NCBI GenBank assembly: GCA_003224835.1
Contig: QHZX01000120.1
Location: forward strand, 1,821 to 7,137
Length of the DNA: 5,317 nucleotides
Reading direction: 5' to 3'
DNA from: Acidobacteriota bacterium
Lineage (GTDB): Bacteria > Acidobacteriota > Terriglobia > Terriglobales > Acidobacteriaceae
The translations under genes were made by a program, and so were the position numbers. The notes beneath the pieces are model-generated. The model saw only the letters and a program-made list of their open reading frames with translations. It did not search any database and was not told the DNA's origin. Positions 1-4,066 of the stretch are shown here, piece by piece. Numbering within the stretch: position 1 is the stretch's first letter; the number at the start of each line of letters is the position of its first letter.

Positions 1-87
1 TTTCCCGTAGTGATCTTTAAGCTCGGGCCCGCTGGTTTGGCCTTTGCTTATCAGGTAAAAAGGAGGATTGAAAATGATGGCGGCTAG
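1..87 (+). CDS. C-terminal end of an unidentified upstream protein (partial)
   Basis: Frame 1 is open from the first base to a TAG at 85-87, while the other two plus-strand frames stop within the first 20 bases. The translated tail is mildly hydrophobic (FPVVIFKLGPAGLAFAYQ) and then basic and polar (VKRRIENDGG). That pattern would fit the end of a membrane protein whose last helix is followed by a charged cytoplasmic tail. The frame runs through the ribosome binding site of the next gene and overlaps its start by 14 bases, a typical operon overlap. Only 28 codons are visible, so the family cannot be named and the open frame could be chance. Confidence 0.45.
   Translation, partial: FPVVIFKLGPAGLAFAYQVKRRIENDGG
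61..66 (+). promoter_or_regulatory. Shine-Dalgarno sequence deciding the lipoprotein start
   Basis: A perfect AGGAGG lies 7 bases before the ATG at 74. A possible TTG start at 68 would sit only one base after this site, too close for initiation. The ATG at 74, or less well the adjacent ATG at 77, is therefore the start. The site lies inside the end of the upstream open frame, which suggests translational coupling. Confidence 0.8.
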
Positions 88-1645
88 ACTGAGATTGACT
101 GTTCTGGCCGAGACTCTGACGATCCTAGGGTCAGCCTGTGGAGGTGGAGCGAGCCCGCCTTCTGTACCACCTCCTCCGAGTATTTCAATCCTCACGACCT
201 CCTTGCCCGACGGAATGGTGACCTTTGACTACACACAGACAATTCGGGCGTCGGGCGGGGTTGCGCCGTTCGTTTGGAAGGTGAATTCAGGAAGCCTGCC
301 CCATGAGTTGAATCTACAACAAAGTTCGACCAGTTCCGCAACCATTTCTGGAACTGCGGACACTGCCCAAACTGCGGGTTTTACGATCAAGGTTACAGAT
401 GCTAAGAACCAAATCGCTATCCAGTCATATACCGTCAACATCAAGAACCTGGTATCAGCGCAACTGCAAGAAGTCCAGGACCAGGTTCCAGCAGGAGCCA
501 TCGAAATTCGGGCCATCAATGCGGGTCCATTCAACCCGTTATCGTGGCAACAAGGCACATTGAACTGGGTGCCGGATGTACGCACTCCGATGTTCGCTCC
601 ATTGGCCGGGATGTTTCAGAATATTTACTCTCCCTGGCCGCTTGAGCAAGCAAATGATTGGCGCATGTTTTATGGGGGTTGGGATGGAACTGCTACCTCT
701 AATGACCGAGTGTACAGCGTCACAACCCCTGACTTTCTAATTTTCGGCAGCCGCCAATTAGTGATCGACCATGGGGACTTTCTGCATGTCAACAACGAGA
801 ACGTTACACAATTCGCTGACGGCTCCATGCACATGATGTCCACAACGACTGTGAGCACGACCAGCAATGACAAGCCCACTTATTTCTCGAGTCCGGATGG
901 ATCAATTTGGAACGGATCGCCGGAGCCTTATCAGGCGCAGCTGAGTGACGTGGTCTCAATTCCCGACGACCCGATATACGCAGCAACCGACTACAACGGC
1001 GGAAACGTTCTGCTGTGGGACAAGAACAGTTGGATCCTTTACTACAGTGAAGGCGTTTACGGCGGGAACGGCAAGGTGTTCCGAGCGACCAGTACCTCGC
1101 CACCTGACTTTCAGAGTGCAGGTTCAGTCCTCAATACAAGCCACTATGCAAATGACGTGAAGAAGTTTCAGGTTGGAAGCAAAAGTTGGTATGTGATGCT
1201 GCTTTACATCGAACGAGGAGCCTCAGTTGTTCGTAATCCGACCTTCTCGTATAGCCTCTCCAATGATGGTATAGCTTTCGGGCCGGAGTACCCGTTATTT
1301 GGAGGTCTGCTTCCTGAAGATCATTTCGTGACGACCCCCGCGTTCGTGACAAAGCAAGGCAGTATTCTGGGGGTGCTTTACGGCGCCAATCCAGTGGATC
1401 TCCTTAATGCAGCAAATCAGATTTATGCCCGTTGGTTACAGAAGAAAGTCGTGATTACGGATTCTTCCGGCGCTCAGTTCGTGCTGCAGGGCGGCTACGG
1501 TCCCGATCGCCAGCGGTTCCATGTTCCGCAGTCAGGATTCCTTCAGGGCAAAATTCTTGTCTATTGCGAAGACGGGGTCACACCTCTCGCCGCAGGATCC
1601 ATAGGCGTGAGTTCTGGAAAGGCATACGAACTTATTTTGAAGTGA
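74..1645 (+). CDS. secreted lipoprotein with putative-Ig domain and glycosidase-like beta-propeller region
   Basis: 523 residues from the ATG placed by a perfect Shine-Dalgarno. Residues 1-21 form a lipoprotein-type signal: Arg5 and Arg7, then a hydrophobic stretch oddly interrupted by Glu13, then LGSAC with Cys22 as likely lipidated residue. Gly at -3 is unusual for a lipobox, but the C-G-G-G that follows and the Pro/Ser linker (26-36) are typical of acidobacterial surface lipoproteins. Residues 38-123 match the putative-Ig (He_PIG) pattern: the aromatic Y53, the ASGG turn at 59-62 before PF-W, the SLP..L motif at 74-79, ISGT at 91-94 and a closing VTD. The remaining 400 residues are rich in Trp, Tyr, Asp and Gly, with repeated short motifs such as YGGWDGT, YFSSPDGS and YYSEG, as in five-bladed propellers of the GH43/GH32-like superfamily. 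This fold assignment is an inference. No catalytic residues can be fixed, so the protein may bind or cleave a polysaccharide at the cell surface, or do neither. It ends with TGA, convergent with the next gene. Confidence 0.85.
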   Translation: MMAARLRLTVLAETLTILGSACGGGASPPSVPPPPSISILTTSLPDGMVTFDYTQTIRASGGVAPFVWKVNSGSLPHELNLQQSSTSSATISGTADTAQTAGFTIKVTDAKNQIAIQSYTVNIKNLVSAQLQEVQDQVPAGAIEIRAINAGPFNPLSWQQGTLNWVPDVRTPMFAPLAGMFQNIYSPWPLEQANDWRMFYGGWDGTATSNDRVYSVTTPDFLIFGSRQLVIDHGDFLHVNNENVTQFADGSMHMMSTTTVSTTSNDKPTYFSSPDGSIWNGSPEPYQAQLSDVVSIPDDPIYAATDYNGGNVLLWDKNSWILYYSEGVYGGNGKVFRATSTSPPDFQSAGSVLNTSHYANDVKKFQVGSKSWYVMLLYIERGASVVRNPTFSYSLSNDGIAFGPEYPLFGGLLPEDHFVTTPAFVTKQGSILGVLYGANPVDLLNAANQIYARWLQKKVVITDSSGAQFVLQGGYGPDRQRFHVPQSGFLQGKILVYCEDGVTPLAAGSIGVSSGKAYELILK

Positions 1646-1647
1646 AT

Positions 1648-1725
1648 GCTCGTATTGGTTTGGTCGAACTACGTATCTGAAGCGGCTTGTCTTGGCATAT
1701 CGGTAGGTGTGCAGGGGATACGAGC
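1648..1725. repeat. 8-bp inverted repeat in the convergent gap
   Basis: GCTCGTAT (1648-1655), immediately after the lipoprotein stop, is repeated as ATACGAGC at 1718-1725. The gap between the arms is 62 bases. The 104-base convergent gap (1646-1749) also holds the 12-base palindrome CCCGGTACCGGG at 1735-1746. No U-tract follows either structure, so a classical intrinsic terminator is not supported. With this loop length the repeat could be chance. Confidence 0.25.
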
Positions 1726-1749
1726 TCGCGTGATCCCGGTACCGGGTAC

Positions 1750-2148
1750 TCAGTCAGAGGCCGCGCCCATTCCGATCGCCATTGGGCGATCGTTAATCTC
1801 ATTTATAGATGTGGGAACGAGCTTCTGGGTCTTTCGCAGCCAGTCGGCAACCATCTTCTCGGCGTATAGCAATTGCTCCATAGTCATGGCCTTGCTGATG
1901 CTCTTGCTGGTTCGGGAAATCTGGGCGCTGGCAATCAGGCACCACTTATAAGCCAACAGTAAATCAGTAGCGCTGGTTTTTCGCATCCGGTACAACTGCG
2001 ACAGGATTAATTGGGCGATCGGAGAACCTTGCTCCGCCGCTTCCTGGCATTCCGTCAACATCGAATCGCCCTGCAAGTTTCCATCCGAGCAGTTCTTTAA
2101 AAAATTGCTGAAGACAGATTGCGAGCTACTGTCTTGATTCATGGTCAT
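1750..2148 (-). CDS. Sel1-like repeat protein, detached C-terminal part of the upstream regulator
   Basis: 132 residues if translated from the ATG at 2148, which overlaps the stop of the receiver frame as ATGA. Residues about 34-73 fit a Sel1-like (TPR-related) repeat: C-x-x-AAEQGSP-x-AQ-x-x-L-x-x-x-Y, then a Thr/Ser turn, DLLLAYKW and LIA. Residues 74-108 look like a second, longer helical pair ending in AEKMVADWLRK. Such repeats are alpha-helical protein-binding scaffolds. The same frame is open upstream of the ATG as far as about 2228 and there encodes KNYLFRIFDKLGVSSRVELL (2211-2152), the textbook last part of a LuxR/NarL helix-turn-helix. This shows the Sel1 part was once the tail of a receiver-HTH-Sel1 protein. 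No good Shine-Dalgarno precedes the ATG, so any translation would depend on coupling to the frame upstream. Expression as a free protein is uncertain. Confidence 0.6.
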   Translation of the reverse strand: MTMNQDSSSQSVFSNFLKNCSDGNLQGDSMLTECQEAAEQGSPIAQLILSQLYRMRKTSATDLLLAYKWCLIASAQISRTSKSISKAMTMEQLLYAEKMVADWLRKTQKLVPTSINEINDRPMAIGMGAASD

Positions 2149-2705
2149 GAACAGGAGCTCAACGCGGCTTGAAACTCCAAGCTTGTCAAATATCCGAAAT
2201 AAATAATTCTTGACAATAGATTTAGTCCATTAGCATCGACCGCGTTCACCGTCGGCGCGGAGGCCAAGGCTTCCAAGGCCACCGACATTTCCTGACTATT
2301 CGCCCAGACCTGCCCGCCGTGCACGCACTGAATGCACTTCCCCAATTTCTCAATCGATTCCGAACGGCAAAACACTCCGCGAGCTCCAGCTCTAAACGCG
2401 TCGACGACAATCTGCGGTTTTGAGGAGTCCATCAGAACTACGGTCCGTACATCCGGGCGCGCCGACCGCAGTTCACGCACTATCTCAAGGCCGCGATAAC
2501 TTTGCTCTTCGAGGTTGGCACCGATCACCAGCACATCAATCGCGTGCTCCAGTACAGTTTTTAAAACTGCACGCGAGGAATCCAGGCTTGAGACTTCCAG
2601 AGTGCGATCACGCCGTAGTGCCTCAGCAAGTAATTGTGTATGAATGGCTGAACTATCTAGGACTAATATCCGAATCGGATTTTCGTTCGTTCTAACACGT
2701 TCCAT
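2145..2705 (-). CDS. pseudo-receiver protein truncated before its LuxR DNA-binding domain
   Basis: 186 residues from the ATG at 2705, chosen because GGGGAGG lies 4 bases upstream; an ATG at 2756 would add 17 unlikely residues (MGALSGFPP and so on). Residues 11-134 follow the CheY-like receiver pattern of NarL/FixJ regulators: RILVLDSS, then DVLVIG, GLEIVRELR, VRTVVLMDSS, AFRAGARGVF and VHGGQVWANSQE. The key residues are degenerate. The acidic pair at strand 1 is D17-S18, the phosphoacceptor position after DVLVI is Gly62, and the conserved Lys after the last core strand is replaced (F-C-R, Arg114). Phosphorelay control is therefore improbable. Residues 135-165 are the usual linker to the HTH, but the HTH is absent and residues 166-186 are frameshifted sequence. 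As it stands the product cannot bind DNA in the usual way. Its TGA overlaps the ATG of the Sel1 frame. It is divergent from the NusG-like gene across a 758-base gap. Confidence 0.65.
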   Translation of the reverse strand: MERVRTNENPIRILVLDSSAIHTQLLAEALRRDRTLEVSSLDSSRAVLKTVLEHAIDVLVIGANLEEQSYRGLEIVRELRSARPDVRTVVLMDSSKPQIVVDAFRAGARGVFCRSESIEKLGKCIQCVHGGQVWANSQEMSVALEALASAPTVNAVDANGLNLLSRIIYFGYLTSLEFQAALSSCS

Positions 2706-3008
2706 CTCGCCTCCCCAAAGCGAAGTTGTCGGCGGAAATCCTGAGAGAGCGCCCAATCCAACGCAGATTAGGCATATTGGTTTCTAATCCAGTTCAAAAT
2801 CGTAACTGTCTTACTTCTAGGGGGAGGTGGTGTCGGAATACCGGAAGACGCGGCCTACAGTGTTTATTGTATGCAGTCTATAGTAGGTTTTTAAATGACG
2901 CAAGAATTAATGACAGCATTTTTTTTCACAGATACCGTTCGTTTGCAGCCAGGTGCAGACATTTGCAACTCCCGAAGCGCAAGGTAGGGGAACTTCGGTC
3001 ACAAAACA

Positions 3009-3033
3009 ATGGCACTAAAGTGCCCTGCCATGG
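3009..3033. repeat. compact inverted repeats, possible operator
   Basis: GGCACT-AA-AGTGCC at 3011-3024 is a perfect dyad with 6-base arms. It is nested in a second inverted pair, ATGGCA (3009-3014) with TGCCAT (3026-3031), and followed by the palindrome CCATGG (3028-3033). Tight dyads of this size suit a dimeric DNA-binding protein. It lies about 440 bases before the NusG-like start and 300 bases before the divergent regulator's start. No binding protein can be assigned. Confidence 0.35.
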
Positions 3034-3078
3034 CCCGATCTGGCGGTATGGACCAGCATTCTTTTCAGCCGTTTAGCC

Positions 3079-3088
3079 ACTTTAAAGT
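3079..3088. repeat. 10-bp AT-rich palindrome
   Basis: ACTTTAAAGT is a perfect palindrome. Its CACTTTAAAGT context resembles the CACTAAAGTG core of the dyad 65 bases upstream, so the two could be related binding sites. At ten bases it could also be chance. Confidence 0.25.
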
Positions 3089-3128
3089 AATCGCGCGCTA
3101 AGAATTTCAAATTCGGTGATTTTAGGCT

Positions 3129-3172
3129 CAGAGATACCGGTCATTTCTCTCTGTCAGTAGAGAAGTCCTACT
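3129..3172 (+). promoter_or_regulatory. mutually exclusive hairpins in the leader of the NusG-like gene
   Basis: Three stems compete for the same bases: CAGAGA (3129-3134) with TCTCTG (3148-3153); TTCTCT (3145-3150) with AGAGAA (3159-3164, loop 8); and AGTAG (3156-3160) with CTACT (3168-3172, loop 7). Only the first and third can form together. Alternative pairing of this kind resembles an RNA switch or attenuator. Transcription starting upstream is assumed, since no promoter was located. Confidence 0.3.
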
Positions 3173-3226
3173 CACGAGTGAATGTCTGCCTCGGCGCAAC
3201 GTTCTACTCCACAAGGCATGAGAAGA

Positions 3227-3256
3227 CCTGCAGCGAGAGTTTGTACCTCTTGCAGG
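3227..3256 (+). promoter_or_regulatory. bulged 10-bp hairpin in the leader
   Basis: CCTGCA (3227-3232) pairs with TGCAGG (3251-3256) and AGAG (3236-3239) with CTCT (3247-3250). This leaves a three-base bulge (GCG) on one side and a seven-base loop. The 3' arm can instead pair as TGCAG-GGAA-CTGCA (3251-3264), and GCGAG (3233-3237) can pair with CTCGC (3265-3269), so alternatives exist here too. A bulged hairpin would be a plausible recognition element for an RNA-binding NusG paralogue of LoaP type. That link is inferred. Confidence 0.35.
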
Positions 3257-3297
3257 GAACTGCACTCGCGCCTAATCTCACTTCATCGCGAGCAACA

Positions 3298-3311
3298 AAC
3301 TCTTCGGAGTT
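3298..3311 (+). promoter_or_regulatory. UUCG tetraloop hairpin in the leader
   Basis: AACTC-TTCG-GAGTT forms a five-pair stem closed by C-G around a UUCG loop, the exceptionally stable tetraloop class in RNA. No T-run follows (the next bases are CCATCCCCC), so it is not an intrinsic terminator. It lies 153 bases before the NusG-like start. It may act as a folding anchor or a protein-binding element in the untranslated leader. Confidence 0.45.
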
Positions 3312-3463
3312 CCATCCCCCTGCTTGTGAAATGAAGGTTTGCCGGATTGCTTAACAGCCATCCGTCTCCCTAAAGCTCCCGTTGGTTCTTATCATCGCGG
3401 CGTTCGGGCACAACTTTGCAGTTTTAATGGTCAAGCAGTCGCTGTGACCCAGAGGGCGAAGCT

Positions 3464-4018
3464 ATGAGCACACTAACTCACGAATGGAATTCCGCAGTAC
3501 CGGTTCCCGTCTCTGCGCCTGATGAGCAGAGCTGGTATGCGTTGCTTACCCGCGCGCGTCATGAAAAAATTGTTGCTCAGCGGTTACGCGAAGTTGGCGT
3601 CACATCTTTTCTTCCGACCATCACTCAAGAGCGCCGCTGGAGCGATCGGAAAAAAATGGTCGAGTTCCCACTGTTCAGTTGCTACGTCTTTGCGAAGTTG
3701 TTCCCTACGAATGAAGGACGCATGAAAGCATTGCGCATTGAAGGCGTGTACAGCCTTGTAGGCACTCGCGGAGAAGGAACAACGATTCCCGACGAACAGA
3801 TCGAGGCCGTCCGCCGAATCGCGGAAGAACAATTGACCTGGCATACTCATCCTTTTCTCAAAATCGGACAACGCGTGCGCATTCGTAGCGGCGCTTTGAA
3901 TGGCGTGGAAGGAATTCTTACAGCTCGCAGCGGAGAATCCACACTGGTCGTATCTGTCGATGCGATTCAAAGGTCATTGGCGGTTCGCATTGAGGGCTAC
4001 GACGTCGAGCCGGTATAA
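3464..4018 (+). CDS. UpxY/LoaP-like specialised NusG paralogue (transcription antiterminator)
   Basis: 184 residues. Specialised NusG paralogues bind RNA polymerase and, on selected operons, suppress pausing or termination. UpxY of Bacteroides and LoaP of Firmicutes serve polysaccharide or antibiotic operons. Residues 24-120 are the NGN domain: WYALLTRARHEK at the first strand, E-x-GVTSFLPT, the RRWSDRKK segment, then the strand FPLFSCYVFAKL and the GVYSLVGTRGEGTTIP region preceding helix IPDEQIEAVRRI. Residues 132-183 are the KOW domain, with LKIGQRVRIRSGALNGVEG followed by strands ending in IEGYDVEPV. Both domains are intact, and the length matches the family rather than housekeeping NusG with inserts. 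The start is well bounded: an in-frame TAA lies at 3425-3427, this is the first ATG after it, and AGAGGG lies 7 bases upstream. The AAA+ regulator follows after 48 bases, probably in one operon. The target operon is not in view; a downstream exopolysaccharide cluster is the likely candidate by family precedent. Confidence 0.88.
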   Translation: MSTLTHEWNSAVPVPVSAPDEQSWYALLTRARHEKIVAQRLREVGVTSFLPTITQERRWSDRKKMVEFPLFSCYVFAKLFPTNEGRMKALRIEGVYSLVGTRGEGTTIPDEQIEAVRRIAEEQLTWHTHPFLKIGQRVRIRSGALNGVEGILTARSGESTLVVSVDAIQRSLAVRIEGYDVEPV

Positions 4019-4066
4019 CCTGCTGTCCCCGGGCCCTTTCAGTTCATCCCAAAATCAGGTATTCAC

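Larger units (their letters stand above)
1750..2705 (-). pseudogene. LuxR-type response regulator with Sel1 tail, disrupted by an internal deletion and frameshift
   Basis: Taken together, the two minus-strand frames rebuild one protein: receiver-like domain, linker, LuxR/NarL helix-turn-helix, Sel1-like tail. The first frame is normal up to the linker residues ANGLNLLS (codons ending at 2211), just where a LuxR HTH should begin with its K-R-E-x-x-V motif. About 30 residues (all of HTH helices 1-2 and the start of the recognition helix) are missing. The sequence resumes at KNYLFRIFDKLG in another frame. The junction reads TTGTCAAGAAT on the minus strand. A GTCAA shared between a lost TTG-TCA-A and the retained GTC-AAG codons would explain a deletion of about 91 bases between short direct repeats. 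That size is estimated from usual HTH length, not measured. Past the junction the first frame reads 21 non-homologous residues before its TGA. A sequencing or assembly error is possible but would have to remove about 90 bases rather than one. Confidence 0.7.
2706..3463. other. long divergent intergenic region without a convincing gene
   Basis: This 758-base stretch separates the divergent regulator fragments from the NusG-like gene. Open frames in it (the longest runs to 3076 on the plus strand) have no recognisable protein character and overlap the regulator's start, so they are not called. It is visibly more AT-rich around 2760-2930, with eight T in a row at 2919-2926. It carries inverted repeats near 3010-3090 and a series of hairpins from 3129 to 3311. 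Promoters for both directions must lie here. I found no clean -35/-10 pair, and no GG-N10-GC pair of a sigma-54 promoter at a position I would trust. Confidence 0.6.

Noticed and set aside
68..73. TTG start two codons before the first ATG of the lipoprotein
   Set aside because: It lies one base after the AGGAGG, which is too close; the ATG at 74 has ideal spacing.
804..1103. Minus-strand open frames within the lipoprotein gene (also 229-585)
   Set aside because: They are antisense to a well supported coding sequence and have Arg/Cys/Ser-rich shadow-frame composition.
1735..1746. CCCGGTACCGGG as a bidirectional terminator between convergent genes
   Set aside because: The palindrome has no spare loop, which leaves only a four-pair stem, and neither side has a T-run.
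1646..1951. Plus-strand open frame starting directly after the lipoprotein stop
   Set aside because: Most of it is antisense to the Sel1-like coding sequence, which has a clear repeat pattern. It has no ribosome binding site of its own.
2918..2926. T8 run as an intrinsic terminator
   Set aside because: No GC-rich hairpin precedes it on the plus strand, and no gene ends upstream on that strand nearby.
3010..3024. Possible sigma-54 promoter (TGGCAC followed by GC)
   Set aside because: The GG and GC elements are one base closer than the required spacing, and the bases are better explained by the GGCACT/AGTGCC dyad.
2726..3076. Plus-strand open frame of 116 codons in the divergent intergenic region
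   Set aside because: It overlaps the 5' end of the minus-strand regulator, has no clear ribosome binding site, and encodes a Cys/Arg-rich composition without domain character.
3584..3970. Minus-strand open frame of 128 codons
   Set aside because: It is entirely antisense to the NusG-like gene, whose NGN and KOW domains are unmistakable.
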